Below, one piece after another: positions 25,573-35,244 of a stretch of 64,000 nucleotides of DNA. Every line of letters starts with the position of its first letter. The stretch's first letter is position 1. The stretch comes from an uncultured Rhodospirillaceae bacterium (GTDB lineage: Bacteria > Pseudomonadota > Alphaproteobacteria > Rhodospirillales > Magnetospirillaceae). Location: assembly GCA_903941105.1 (NCBI GenBank), contig CAJANL010000235.1, positions 25,787 through 89,786 on the forward strand. Direction: 5' to 3'. The notes under the pieces are model-generated. The model saw only the letters and a list, made by a program, of their open reading frames with translations. It did not search any database and had not been told where the DNA came from. The position numbers and the translations under genes were made by a program.

Positions 25573-27659
25573 CAGAAGCCCTGCTTTATCGTTAGCAATC
25601 CGGTATGACTGGTGTAGCCGGTCCGTAGGTCACCCTGGTATTCGAGCCGCAGGGACAGATCATCGCTACGTTGCAGGGTGCCGCCAAGCACTACCTCCGC
25701 ACCGTTGGATGGAAGACGGGCAGTATTCAGTACATAGCCTGCGCCGCTGAGATTGGCGACGGTGACGATGGGGCTATGGACATAGTCATGGTGCCAGCCA
25801 GCCTGGGCATCGCCGGTCAGCGGCCCCCAAGCCGTGTCGATGCGGCGTGCCAGCTTGACGCCCAGCACATTCTCGACATTGTTGAAGCTCTGCCCCTCCA
25901 CGTTCTGGTTCACCGAGCTGCCGGTCTCGGTATAGCCCTGGTTCCATACCCGAGAGGCGCGGAGGCTGCCCATGGGGGTGACGGTGAGGGCCTCGTTCAT
26001 CGCGAGGTCATATCCGGCGGTCAGCTTTGCCTGCCCCTGCCAGCCGTGATACTCGGCGTTCGCCGTCTCGCCCAGAAAGCTGATGCCGCGCTTCTGGTCG
26101 TAATGATTGAACCCAACCGAGGTCAGTCCCTGCAGCCATAGCGCCTCTGCCGAGGGGCGCCAGGTGGCGTAGAGGTTCAGTTGGTAAGTGTCGGTGACGC
26201 TGGAATTGCCCGAGGCGCTGTCGCGGCCCTTGGCGGCGTTGCGCAGCCAATTGACGGTGGCGCCGGCCACCACGTTGTCGGAGGCATGCACGTCGGCACC
26301 GAACAGCAGGCCATAGGCGTTGGATGAAAAGCCGCTGCCCGCCGACGAGGTGTCCAGATTGGTGTGGTTGCCCAGCACCTGTCCCCACAGCGCCCCCTTG
26401 TTATAGCCGTTACCGGTCGAGACGCCCGTGGTGGTGCCCTGGCCGTCGGAATTTCGGCTCATGCGGCCGCTCAGATGGTTGCCGATTGCGGCATTGCTGG
26501 GAGTGGTGGTCGAGCCGCTGGCCGCTACCGAAGCGGACAGGCTGGTGGCGCCCAACTGGCTCATGGCGCGCTGCTGCTCCGATCCCGACAGGACGGCCAA
26601 GCCCGACAACTGGTTGGCCAGGCCGCCCTGGGCGGCGATCTGGTCGAGGGTCTGACCGAGGGCGATGCCGTTTCCCCCCATCGGCCGGCCAACCACGGCC
26701 CAGGCGGAAGACCTGATGGTTAGGTTGTAGCAGTAGGTCGAAACGCCACAACTGCCGCTCAGCCCCAAGGCGTAGGTCATGCCGCCCACCGTCACATAGC
26801 TGAAGGTCAGCGGCGAACTGGAGGCGATGACGTCGGCATAGGTGCTGGCGGCATAATTGACGCCGCTGGCCTTGGCGAGGCCGTAGGTCAGGTTGGTGTC
26901 GGTGGTGGTGAAGACCACCGTGCCGGGGGAGGCGGCGCTGCTGAAATAGGTGTTGTAGGTACCGGGCAGAGTTCCATTAAAGGTAAGGCCGCGCTGGGCG
27001 TTGGTCAGGGTGCCGATGGTGCCGGTGTTGTCGATGCCGTATGAACCGCCACCGCCGGTGATGGTGCCGGTATTGGTCAGGGTGCTGATGCCAAGTTCGA
27101 CGTTTAAAATGGCGCTGCCGTTGCTGCTGGTGATGATGCCGGAATTGATTAGAGCATCAGTGGAAAATATATATACAGCTTGGCCCCAATTGCCGGTGTT
27201 GGAGATGGTCCCGGTGTTAGTCAGGGTGCCCATGAAACCGGTGTGTATGGTGTAGGTCGTAAAATTGGCACCGCTGATGATGGTGCCGCCATTGCTCAGG
27301 GAGGTAATGTTGCCTTTATTGTCGACCGCAGTATCGTGACCGCTAATTGTACCGGTGTTGATAAGGGTGCCTATAGTGGCAAGTGGGTCATTATAGATGC
27401 CGCGTGTGTTTGATCCGCTGCCAATGATGGTGCCATCGTTAGTCAATGCACCGATATTCTAAAAATTTATTATGGCGTGGCCGTGGTTATTCGTGTTCTC
27501 CACCCTCACTCCGCTGGCGACACTGAAATCCCCATCCGCAGGAATGGTGTAGGCGGTGTTGGTGCTCGGGATTGCCGTCTCGGCCCAGGCGGCACTTGCC
27601 GCCATCAAGGCCGGGAACGCCACGGCGGAGCACAGGAGGACGCGAAGGCGCACGATCAA
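25572..27659 (-). pseudogene. Autotransporter gene split by an in-frame TAG stop
   Basis: A TTG start at 27659 gives a signal peptide (MIVRLRVLLCSAVAFPAL, cleaved after AWA) and the start of a passenger, ending at TAG 27459-27461 after GHAIINF. The same frame continues without a shift through NIGALTNDGTIIGSG and many TLTNTGTI-type repeats. It then reaches a C-terminal autotransporter beta-domain of about 280 residues (GFNHYDQKRGISF, TAGYDLAMNEALTVTPMGSL, ending LLTIKQGF). One nonsense codon therefore separates the signal from the barrel. If TAG is not read through, no barrel is exported. It overlaps both neighbours (4 bases upstream, 1 base downstream) in a three-gene operon. Confidence 0.75.
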
Positions 27660-30427
27660 AATTCCATGCGGGCCTGTAACGATCCGGTATGGCTGACAAA
27701 GCGGTCGCTCAGGCCCGCGTCGTACTTGGCCGAGATCGTCATGTTGCGGACGGAGGCCATGTCGACGCCGATACCCAGGGTGAAGGATTCGCGAGCAACC
27801 TCTGAGGCTGCGGTGGTGAAGGACGAACCACCATCGACATAGCTCGAGGTCTGATTCTGGGCTGAGGTGTTGAACTCGTGCTGCCAGATGGCCCGCGCGT
27901 TCGGCTTGATATCCCAGTCGCCGATCTTGGCCATGGTGGTTGAAACCTTGGCCCCCAGGCCGGATTTGATCGAGTCGGTCTCCGAACTTCCGACCGACAG
28001 GGCAGCAGCCGCCCCGGTTTCGGTATAGGCGTCCTGACTAAGGTGGTTGTAGGCCAGTGACAGCAGCGGTGTGACGGTGGTCTTGCCGACCGGCAGGGGC
28101 ACGCCCAATTCCGCCTTGGCGCCGTACTGCTGTCCCGCATACGAGGACTTGGCGGTCTGCCGGCTGGCCCCCGAGATGTTGATCACGCGGGTGCCGTCAT
28201 AGTCGTGCACGCCGTAGGTGAGCGCTCCGTCCACATGCCAGCGCTCGGCGGAATAGGTGCCATAGAGGCTGGCGATATAGGAGCTGATGTCCTGGCCCGA
28301 ACCGTCGCGCGAACCCGAATCGGCGACGTTGGTCCGGGCATAGGCAAGCGACAGCCCCAGGCGCACCGCGTCCAGCACCTTGGCATCGGCGCCAAAGGCG
28401 AGGCCGTAGGTGTCGGCCGAATAGCCGTCTACGTCCTGGCGACGATCCTGGGTGGCGGTCGAGCCGAAGCCCTGCCCCCACACCCCCAGCCCACGCAGCA
28501 TTTCACCCGACGAGACGCCGGTGCCGCCGGTGTCGGCCGAGGCGGCCCGCACGCTGTCGGTGCGGATCGAGATGGTGTTGACGGCCTGCCCGACCGCGCC
28601 CAGCGCCGCCTGGGTGGTGCCGCCGTTGGTCGAGGGGCGCAACTGGGCCGCCGCCTTCTCGATATCCTTGCTGTCGGTCAGGTTGTTGACCGCGCTGGAC
28701 AACGACATCATGGCGGCGTTGGAGCCGGAATAGGTCGCCAGGGTGCTGAGGCCCTTGCTGTTTACCGCCGTCGTGGCGGCGGCGGCGTTGGCCCCGGCCG
28801 AAGTCAGAATCACGTTGGTGTAGCCGGTGCCATAGGAAACGCCATCGGTGTCGGTCTCACCGGCGCCGGTGACCGAACTGACCGTCCAGCGGACGCCTCC
28901 GGAATTGACCACGGTGGGCATATTGACGATGGTGCGGCCCACAGTGTCCTGAACGATCACGTATTTTGCCCCGGTCGCCACTGATCCGACAATGGTAGGC
29001 GTAATGACGGGGACACCACTATTCAACATCGTGCCCGCCGGCATGTCGTTGAAAACCCAATATCCATGTCCACCGGAAGTCGTGTTGATGGTGGTCTTCA
29101 GAATATATGTTTGGCTCAGATTTTCGCTTCCACCGGCAACATAATTCCAGGTCAGCTTTGATGTCCCAAGGTCAAATGTACTGTTGCTGTAGAGCGTTAT
29201 GCCTTGCGAATATATCTGTGAGTCGCCACCGAGAGTGAGAGTTGATCCATTGGCAATAGTTACGGACTGGCTTTCCGTAATGTTTCCGGTAAAGGTAGTC
29301 GTTCCACCTTGGAATCTAATGGAAGAGGATGTTCCCGACCCTTCACCGGTAATATTGCCGGTTGCCGTGTTTCCGCCCTGACTTCCATCAAATATGAAGG
29401 TGTCGCCAAAAGCAGACGCCTTGATCCTGCCGGTGATGGTTCCGTAGTTGGTTAACGTCGAGGCGCCAGTGCCAGAGTGATAGGAGACGGCGGTATCGTT
29501 TGTTCCGTTCGTCGATTTCGAAATAGTACCGTAGTTGACAATCGACGTTCCGGTTCCACTGCTCTTTATTGTTGGTGTGTCATTCTGTGACGTGGCGGAT
29601 GAGATTGTTCCGTAGTTAGTGATGGTGGTGGAGGCAATTCCACTCCCAATCTCGATGGCTGGATAGGCATTGCCGGAAGTGGCTATTGTTCCCCGGTTAG
29701 TAATGCTCGCGTTGGCAGCCCCAACAGCGATACCAATTCCACCAGCTCCGATGATCTGGCCGGTACTGTAGTTGTTTATCGTTGCGCCGGTAGCCGCGCT
29801 GCCAATAGCAACTGCCGCATTGTTGATATTGTAGGTGGCTGGTGTGCCCCCATTGGCGCTTCCGTTCGTTCCTCTCGTACCGGATTGAACTGTTCCCGCA
29901 TTGGTCAGCGTTGCGTTGGCGCTTCGAATGTCCACGCCGGAAGCACCGCCATTTACACCCGCCGTGCCTCCGGTGCCACCAGCCGCTCCACCATTGCCGC
30001 CCGTGCCTCCCTGAACAGTCGCCCCTTGTGAAATGGAAATAGTCGCGGGATTAACGCCATAGTTCACATAAATACCTGCGCTGTCGCCGCCATCCCCACC
30101 ATTAAAGGCTCCTGCACTCCCGTCACCGCCATTGCCGCCGGTGCCACCGGTAACCGTGCCACCAGTGACGTTCACGACCGTGCTGCTGGCATTCATATTG
30201 ATGCCGGCACTATTGTTGCCGTTACTGCCGTTGCCAGGAGATCCGTTGCTGCCGTTGGAAGCTGTCGGCCCTGTGACTGTTCCAGAACTGGTATAGGGTG
30301 TATTTCCACCGTTCACAGTCACGTTCGCGTCTGCGGCGAATTGCGCCCACGCAGACCCCGCCGTCATGACCAAGATCGCCAGGGGGGACACGCTCGCCAA
30401 CAACGCACGATTAATCGACCACTTCAT
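27656..30427 (-). CDS. Autotransporter with Gly/Ala/Thr-rich passenger
   Basis: ATG 30427 gives a long signal peptide (MKWSINRALLASVSPL, then AILVMTAGSAWAQ). The passenger (about residues 30-640) begins with Gly/Asn-rich repeats (GNGSNGNNSAG, GGTGGNGGDGS) and continues as LTNAGTV, ITNRGTI and ITNYGTI units, typical of a beta-helix. The C-terminal 280 residues form an autotransporter beta-barrel (GVWGQGFGS, AFGADAKVLDAVRLG, ending GSLQARMEF with the aromatic last residue). The protein would be displayed on the outer membrane. It is the first gene of an operon with the split autotransporter and a lipoprotein hydrolase. A longer start at 30445 is possible. Confidence 0.85.
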   Translation of the reverse strand: MKWSINRALLASVSPLAILVMTAGSAWAQFAADANVTVNGGNTPYTSSGTVTGPTASNGSNGSPGNGSNGNNSAGINMNASSTVVNVTGGTVTGGTGGNGGDGSAGAFNGGDGGDSAGIYVNYGVNPATISISQGATVQGGTGGNGGAAGGTGGTAGVNGGASGVDIRSANATLTNAGTVQSGTRGTNGSANGGTPATYNINNAAVAIGSAATGATINNYSTGQIIGAGGIGIAVGAANASITNRGTIATSGNAYPAIEIGSGIASTTITNYGTISSATSQNDTPTIKSSGTGTSIVNYGTISKSTNGTNDTAVSYHSGTGASTLTNYGTITGRIKASAFGDTFIFDGSQGGNTATGNITGEGSGTSSSIRFQGGTTTFTGNITESQSVTIANGSTLTLGGDSQIYSQGITLYSNSTFDLGTSKLTWNYVAGGSENLSQTYILKTTINTTSGGHGYWVFNDMPAGTMLNSGVPVITPTIVGSVATGAKYVIVQDTVGRTIVNMPTVVNSGGVRWTVSSVTGAGETDTDGVSYGTGYTNVILTSAGANAAAATTAVNSKGLSTLATYSGSNAAMMSLSSAVNNLTDSKDIEKAAAQLRPSTNGGTTQAALGAVGQAVNTISIRTDSVRAASADTGGTGVSSGEMLRGLGVWGQGFGSTATQDRRQDVDGYSADTYGLAFGADAKVLDAVRLGLSLAYARTNVADSGSRDGSGQDISSYIASLYGTYSAERWHVDGALTYGVHDYDGTRVINISGASRQTAKSSYAGQQYGAKAELGVPLPVGKTTVTPLLSLAYNHLSQDAYTETGAAAALSVGSSETDSIKSGLGAKVSTTMAKIGDWDIKPNARAIWQHEFNTSAQNQTSSYVDGGSSFTTAASEVARESFTLGIGVDMASVRNMTISAKYDAGLSDRFVSHTGSLQARMEF

Positions 30428-30829
30428 TGCATCCCCCAGTCCCACAGTGCGGGACGGCTAACTCGGTTTCTGATCGTCCCTGCGTTCCGTCGGGGACGGC
30501 CATTGGCGTGGGCCGGTTTCACTCTCACGGATAACTACGCGGCAGACTTGCAGCCCCGCGCGGCTATGCGCAATCAATGAGAAATGTTTCCAGAGAGTTC
30601 ATCGCGCTTAGCTAGGCTCTGTCTCGCGCTTGGACTCGTCCTCATAGATTTTCCTGGCGGATTCCTCTCCGCATGTCCCGCATCCAGAAGTGCGGCGCAA
30701 TGAGCGGGGCGAGAAGCGACAACTCCAACCTCACCGGCACGTTTTTCCACTTTCGCGTACGGTATCCGTCACCACATCGGCCGCAAGTTGGCATTTTTAC
30801 CCAGTGCGGTCGGGGCGCCCCCAGCCTCG
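30428..30829. promoter_or_regulatory. Upstream region of the autotransporter operon
   Basis: This gap of 402 bases lies between the start of the autotransporter operon and the end of the LuxR-type gene, both on the minus strand. It should hold the operon promoter. Besides the two GTCCC/GGGAC inverted repeats at 30439-30497, I see no gene. A frame in 30642-31067 only shadows the regulator gene. Confidence 0.4.
30439..30497. repeat. Two GTCCC...GGGAC inverted repeats
   Basis: GTCCC (30439-30443) pairs with GGGAC (30451-30455) across 7 bases. A second GTCCC (30476-30480) pairs with GGGAC (30493-30497) across 12 bases. They lie 12-70 bases upstream of the autotransporter start codon, where an operator or a leader hairpin would act. 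The same half-sites recur in the regulator's own upstream region. Confidence 0.45.
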
Positions 30830-31258
30830 TCATGCCTGGATAAGCCCAAGGTCCAGGGCCGTGGCGATTGCCTGGCTGCGGCCACGGGCCTTGAGTTGCC
30901 GGGCGGCGGCGGTGAAGTGGTGCTCCACCGTCCGCACCGACAGGCCCAAGCGGGCGGCGATTTCCTTCGAGCGCAACCCCTGGGCGGCGAGGCCCAAAAT
31001 CTCGCGCTGCCGCGGTGAAAGCGTCAGGGGCAGACCGCCCTTTTTCTTGGCCGCCACCTGTCGGCAAAGTTCCAGCGCCCGTGCCATGTGGGGGATCAGG
31101 AGCCTGAAGGCGGCCCGCGCCTCCTCGGTGAAGTGCGGTGCGTCATCGAACTGGACGGTCTCGATGCGCGTCACCACGTCGTGCTTCCCTTGAGTCACGG
31201 CGGCGTACAGTCGGGCGGTCAGATCCAGGACCTCTTGCAGATCGAACGGCCTGGTCAT
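30830..31258 (-). CDS. LuxR-type (GerE) DNA-binding regulator
   Basis: The 142-residue protein ends in a LuxR/GerE helix-turn-helix (residues about 78-138): LSPRQREILGLAAQGL, RSKEIAARLGLSVRTVEHH and ARGRSQAIATAL. This is a complete match to the family pattern. The N-terminal 75 residues are mostly helical (LTARLYAAVTQG, LIPHMARALELC) and carry no receiver domain, so the inducing signal is unknown. GAGGAA lies just upstream of ATG 31258. It is the only regulator beside the autotransporter operon and could control it and itself through the GGGAC/GTCCC repeats. Confidence 0.85.
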   Translation of the reverse strand: MTRPFDLQEVLDLTARLYAAVTQGKHDVVTRIETVQFDDAPHFTEEARAAFRLLIPHMARALELCRQVAAKKKGGLPLTLSPRQREILGLAAQGLRSKEIAARLGLSVRTVEHHFTAAARQLKARGRSQAIATALDLGLIQA

Positions 31259-31646
31259 TTCCTCGCTTCCGGTACATGGCGCCTTCGGGATTCACCATGC
31301 GCCCCCCAAGAATTTGTCCCACAACAATCGGATGGGACGCGTCCCAGCCGATGGGAGGGCACGCCACAGCCTCCCTTATCAACGCGCACAGTAGCGGGGG
31401 CGTCCCTCGCCACAAGTTGTCAATTTTTCCTAGGCAGACGCACAGAACCACTCTTTCGGGTGGGGAAAAAGCGACGGGTTGAGGTGGCGCCGCGGTATTG
31501 GCAGACTGCCAGCGCTAAACCGTGGCAATAGGAAGCGCCCAACCGCTGCGGTTGATCAGGGATTTGCGTTGCCGCGCTGCCCGTTATAGGGTCGTTGTCG
31601 AGGTTGAAACTCTGCCGCTATAGGTGGCCAAAGTACGGGGAATGGT
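31259..31646. promoter_or_regulatory. Divergent region between the regulator and the WD40-caspase gene
   Basis: These 388 bases carry the promoters of the minus-strand regulator and the plus-strand WD40-caspase gene. The notable content is a cluster of GGGAC/GTCCC motifs at about 31315-31355. TTGCGT (31565) and TATAGG (31586) could be a weak plus-strand promoter with a short 15-base spacer. No gene was found. Confidence 0.4.
31334..31345. repeat. Perfect palindrome GGGACGCGTCCC
   Basis: A 12-base perfect palindrome lies 76 bases upstream of the LuxR-type regulator start. It is flanked by further half-sites (TGTCCCA at about 31316 and a TGGGA at about 31351). It is a plausible operator for the neighbouring regulator, since the half-site also occurs upstream of the autotransporter operon. 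Binding is inferred. Confidence 0.45.
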
Positions 31647-33980
31647 ATGTTGCGACGGGTTTTAGGTTTTGCCGGCGCATTACTGACGGTCCTGTATGCG
31701 GCCAATTGCTACGCCCAGTTCGGTGGCGGCTTTTCGGGGGTTCAGACTCGCATCCTCGAACGCTCCATCAGCCGCAATCTCGACCGCATCTTCAAGCCGA
31801 AGCTGATCATTTCGAAAGGTGCAACCGGCCCGGTCACCGCCGTGGGGTTGAGTGACGATGAGCACTACCTGGTCTCGGCCGTCGGCGACAACACTGTCCG
31901 GGTCTGGGACCTGTGGGTTGGACGCGAGCTGGCGCGCCTTCCCGCCCATGGCGACCGGATTACAGCAGTTGCCGTCGGCCATCGGGGCAATTTCTTTGCG
32001 ACCGCCTCGCAGGACCGAACGGTGAAAATCTGGAGCCTCAGGCGTCTCGGGCCGCCCGTGACCCTCGGGGCGCCAAACGCCGAAATTACCAGCCTGACAT
32101 TTCTGGGCGATGACAGCCGATTGGCGACGGTTGGCGTCGATGGGGGGGTGAAGGTCTGGTCTTTGTCCGATAAGCGGGTCTTGTCCGACTTTCAGGCCCA
32201 TGGCGCCGGCCGGGCGGTGATCGCCGCGCCGCCGGATGGCACCCGGATCGTGAGCGCCGGGGCCGACGGCTTTGTTCGTGTGTGGAATTCCGCGTCGGGG
32301 GAACGGATGGCCGAGATCGGCTCCGGCGGGGCGGCGACGGCCCTGAGCCTCAATCGCGAAGACGGACGAATTGCGGCGGCCCTGCTTGATGGGTCGATCG
32401 TGCTGCTTCAGGCCGATGGGGCGCGGATCGGGCAGTTGGTCGGGCATGACGGCAAAGTCTCGTCGGTCGCCTTCGTCCCCAAGACCGGGCGGCTATTATC
32501 CGGCGGAATCGACGGGACGGTACGGCTGTGGGACGCGCAGGCGCCTGGGCGGGAACCACGGGTTTTCGGGCGGCACGATGGTCCGGTAACCGGCGTGGAA
32601 GTGAGCCATGACGGCGCCTTTGCCATGTCGGTGTCCGAGGATGGAACCACGCGCTTGTGGAATGTGGCAACCGGAGCCCAACTCCTGACGTTGATTTCCA
32701 CCACTTCGGGTTGGGCGGTGATTGACGCCAAGGGCCGTTATGACGGCAATGAGCCCGCTCTCTCGGGGATTGATTGGCGGTCCGATGATGCGGTGGCCAA
32801 TATCGACGATTTTGCGGAGACCCATTACCAATCGGCGCTGCTGCCCAGGACACTCAAGGACGGGGAGGCCATCGCCGATGCCAAGACCATCGTCGATGGC
32901 GTGGCCTATCCGCCGAAAATCCGGATTGTCTCCGAAACCGGGCGAGCAGAGACCAAGTCGGTGGTCGTCGAGATCACGGCCGAGGATAACGGTGGCGGCG
33001 GCGTCTCGGAAATCCGCCTGTATCGAAACGGCAAGCTGGTGCGCGCGAGCGCCGGCCAGATGCGACGGGACGACCCGAAGCGGCTGGTGGGGCGGTATGA
33101 GTTGGATGTCGAGAGTGGGCAGACGGTCGTTTCCGCCACCGCAATCAACAATGAACGCCTGGAGAGCCGTCCCGAGACTATCACCGTGGCGAGCGGGCGG
33201 CCGCAGCGCCGGGGCAAAATCCATCTTCTTACCGTCGGCATTAACAAATATCGGGACCGCAGCCTCGATCTTTTTTACGCGAAACCCGACGCTCAGAGCA
33301 TCGATGGCTATTTCGCTGCCGGCAAGGCGGCCTTGCCCGTGGCGGCCCAGGTCGCACTACGCGACGGACAGGCCACCCGGGACAATATCCTGGCCGCGAT
33401 ACGCACGTTCCGGGACGTGCCGCAGGAGGATATGGTTGTCGTTTACCTCGCTGGCCACGGGGTGAGTGCGGGCGACCAATGGTATTTCATCAGCCATGAC
33501 GCCCAGCTTTCGGGTGACGTCCAAGATGGCGCCATCGGCGTTCTCTCGTCGTCGGAGATCAAGGCTGAAGTTGAAGCGCTGAATGCCGATCGAATCCTGC
33601 TTTTGATCGACACCTGCCATTCAGGGTCTCTGGTGGAGCCGATCAAGGATTACCGCGGAATGAAGGCGTTGCGGCTGTTGGCCCGAACCGTCGGAACTCA
33701 TGTGCTTGCGGCCACCGATCGCACCCAGTCTGCGATCGAACTGCAAAAGCTTGGCCATGGGATATTTACCTACGCGCTCCTCGATGGCCTGAAGGGCAAT
33801 GCCGATTACATCGGTAATGGCGTCGTCTCCGCAACCGGCTTGGTTCGCTATGTCGAAGAGGCGGTCCCGCTTCTGGCAAAGCAATACGCCGAGGATGATC
33901 AGTACCCAACGGGCCTCTCGCGAGGAATTGACTTTCCCGTTTCAGTTGCTGAGCAGTCCAGAGTCTTAACAGGTCGCTAA
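31647..33980 (+). CDS. Exported WD40-repeat protein with caspase (peptidase C14) domain
   Basis: Residues 1-23 (MLRRVLGFAGALLTVLYAANCYA) form a signal peptide, so the protein is predicted to be periplasmic. Residues about 55-350 are WD40 repeats (NTVRVWDLWVG, RTVKIWSLRR, GGVKVWSLSD, GFVRVWNSAS, GTVRLWDAQ, GTTRLWNVAT). After a beta-rich linker, a caspase-fold domain spans about residues 520-760: IHLLTVGINKYRD, YLAGHGVSAGDQWYF with H604, and LLLIDTCHSGSLVEP with C657, the catalytic His/Cys dyad. Prokaryotic caspases of this layout are known. Export to the periplasm and the nearby outer-membrane barrel are notable. The cleavage target is unknown. Confidence 0.88.
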   Translation: MLRRVLGFAGALLTVLYAANCYAQFGGGFSGVQTRILERSISRNLDRIFKPKLIISKGATGPVTAVGLSDDEHYLVSAVGDNTVRVWDLWVGRELARLPAHGDRITAVAVGHRGNFFATASQDRTVKIWSLRRLGPPVTLGAPNAEITSLTFLGDDSRLATVGVDGGVKVWSLSDKRVLSDFQAHGAGRAVIAAPPDGTRIVSAGADGFVRVWNSASGERMAEIGSGGAATALSLNREDGRIAAALLDGSIVLLQADGARIGQLVGHDGKVSSVAFVPKTGRLLSGGIDGTVRLWDAQAPGREPRVFGRHDGPVTGVEVSHDGAFAMSVSEDGTTRLWNVATGAQLLTLISTTSGWAVIDAKGRYDGNEPALSGIDWRSDDAVANIDDFAETHYQSALLPRTLKDGEAIADAKTIVDGVAYPPKIRIVSETGRAETKSVVVEITAEDNGGGGVSEIRLYRNGKLVRASAGQMRRDDPKRLVGRYELDVESGQTVVSATAINNERLESRPETITVASGRPQRRGKIHLLTVGINKYRDRSLDLFYAKPDAQSIDGYFAAGKAALPVAAQVALRDGQATRDNILAAIRTFRDVPQEDMVVVYLAGHGVSAGDQWYFISHDAQLSGDVQDGAIGVLSSSEIKAEVEALNADRILLLIDTCHSGSLVEPIKDYRGMKALRLLARTVGTHVLAATDRTQSAIELQKLGHGIFTYALLDGLKGNADYIGNGVVSATGLVRYVEEAVPLLAKQYAEDDQYPTGLSRGIDFPVSVAEQSRVLTGR

Positions 33981-33997
33981 TGTCGTTGATCCGGCAC

Positions 33998-34024
33998 ATG
34001 ATACCCCTTATCATAGAGATATGA
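33998..34024. repeat. AT-rich inverted repeats between caspase and barrel genes
   Basis: ATGATA (33998-34003) and TATCAT (34009-34014) form a 6-base stem. An overlapping TCATA (34011-34015) pairs with TATGA (34020-34024). They lie about 75-100 bases upstream of the outer-membrane barrel start, in AT-rich DNA. They could be an operator or alternative hairpins. There is no T-run, so a terminator is not called. Confidence 0.3.
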
Positions 34025-34097
34025 ATTCAGATATTATCCCATCTATAGATGGCCGTTAGGCTGCTTCCAGATGCGGACTAGAGAGGGGGCGGGTTTA

Positions 34098-35144
34098 ATG
34101 CGGTATGGATATGCAGTGTTCGCGGGGGCAATGATGCTTGCCTCCCCATTTGGCGCGGCTTATGCCGCAAGCAGCAGCGAGACAGTTCCTACCGCAGTGG
34201 CGACGACGACCGCAGTCTCGCAGACCTCCACACAAAACGTCGTCCGCACGATCTCAAACGCCATCAGTGGCAGCTTGGCGCGTGTGTTCAATTCAGGAGG
34301 CATGTTCAAGTCCGGTCCCTCCAACAAGCGTACCAGCATGGCGGATGGGGAGACCGGAATCTCGGCGGGCGAGGGTGGAGCAACGATCGGCACATGGGGT
34401 AGCCTCGATTACACCTATCTCCGCGTCGTTCCTGATGGGAACTCGGATCAACGCCGATTGACCGACATCTACACCGGGGTCGCGGGGGCGGATTACGCCT
34501 TCGATGATCATTTGCTTGGGGGGGTGGCGGTGAGCTATGCCAGAGCAAACACAGACGGGCGCAAGACAAAGACAAATGGCGCCAAACTTAATCAGGAATC
34601 AGACTCAATAACCGTGTCGCCGTATTTAGGCTATTCTCCATTGGAGAATCTAACCATTGACAGCATGATCGGATACACCCATTCTTTTATTCGGACTCAC
34701 GATTACAGCTCGTCAACCGTGGCAACCGGCAGTAATGATTCTGATACATATTTCGCTGCGGTCAATGCAGGTTATGTATTTGGGCTGACGGACCATTTGG
34801 CCTTTAAAGTTTTTGCCGGCTTCAGCGCCCAACATGCCGAGGTAGACAGCTATCGCGACAGCCAGAATAATGACATTCAGGGGGATACTTCCGAGCATTG
34901 GCAGGCTCGGGTTGGAGGAAAACTGATGACTGCCTTGGCAGACACCTCCCAGGGTTACCTCTCCGCTGCCTACGAGCGCGATAAGTCCATGGTTGCGATC
35001 TCCGAGAGTTCGCTCCGGCTTTCTGCTGGAACAGCGACGGACATATCCTCGGCTCTGAACTTTAACCTCGAGGCGACGGCAAACGTTGGTCGTGAGACCC
35101 AGCAGGAGTATGGCCTCGCCGCCAACCTCCGCCTGGCGTTCTGA
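34098..35144 (+). CDS. Outer-membrane autotransporter-type beta-barrel, 348 aa
   Basis: ATG 34098 (after GAGAGGGGG) gives a signal peptide MRYGYAVFAGAMMLASPF ending in AYA. A short Thr/Ser-rich segment follows, then about 270 residues of alternating beta strands with aromatic girdles (GTWGSLDYTYLRV, GVAGADYAFDDHLLGG, SYLAAA-like GYLSAAYERD), and the C-terminal residue is Phe (AANLRLAF), as in BamA-inserted barrels. It matches the barrel part of autotransporters but has almost no passenger, so it may be a stand-alone porin-like barrel. It follows the WD40-caspase gene by 117 bases and precedes a small periplasmic protein. Confidence 0.75.
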   Translation: MRYGYAVFAGAMMLASPFGAAYAASSSETVPTAVATTTAVSQTSTQNVVRTISNAISGSLARVFNSGGMFKSGPSNKRTSMADGETGISAGEGGATIGTWGSLDYTYLRVVPDGNSDQRRLTDIYTGVAGADYAFDDHLLGGVAVSYARANTDGRKTKTNGAKLNQESDSITVSPYLGYSPLENLTIDSMIGYTHSFIRTHDYSSSTVATGSNDSDTYFAAVNAGYVFGLTDHLAFKVFAGFSAQHAEVDSYRDSQNNDIQGDTSEHWQARVGGKLMTALADTSQGYLSAAYERDKSMVAISESSLRLSAGTATDISSALNFNLEATANVGRETQQEYGLAANLRLAF

Positions 35145-35244
35145 CGCAAAGCTGCTGTGGCTGGCGTTCGAACTCGGCTATTGACGCCCCGGTTCGCGTC
35201 CACTCATCCTATTTATAGTTGGGCTATCTGACGGGGGCGTGAGC

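Noticed and set aside
27459..27461. TAG read as pyrrolysine in the split autotransporter
   Set aside because: No pyrrolysyl-tRNA synthetase or tRNA was seen; the ATP-grasp protein at 40878 is only generically like PylC. A nonsense mutation is simpler.
29860..30330. CRISPR-like or satellite repeats in the Gly-rich region
   Set aside because: The repetitive bases encode the Gly/Asn/Ala repeats of the autotransporter passenger; they are irregular and there are no spacers.
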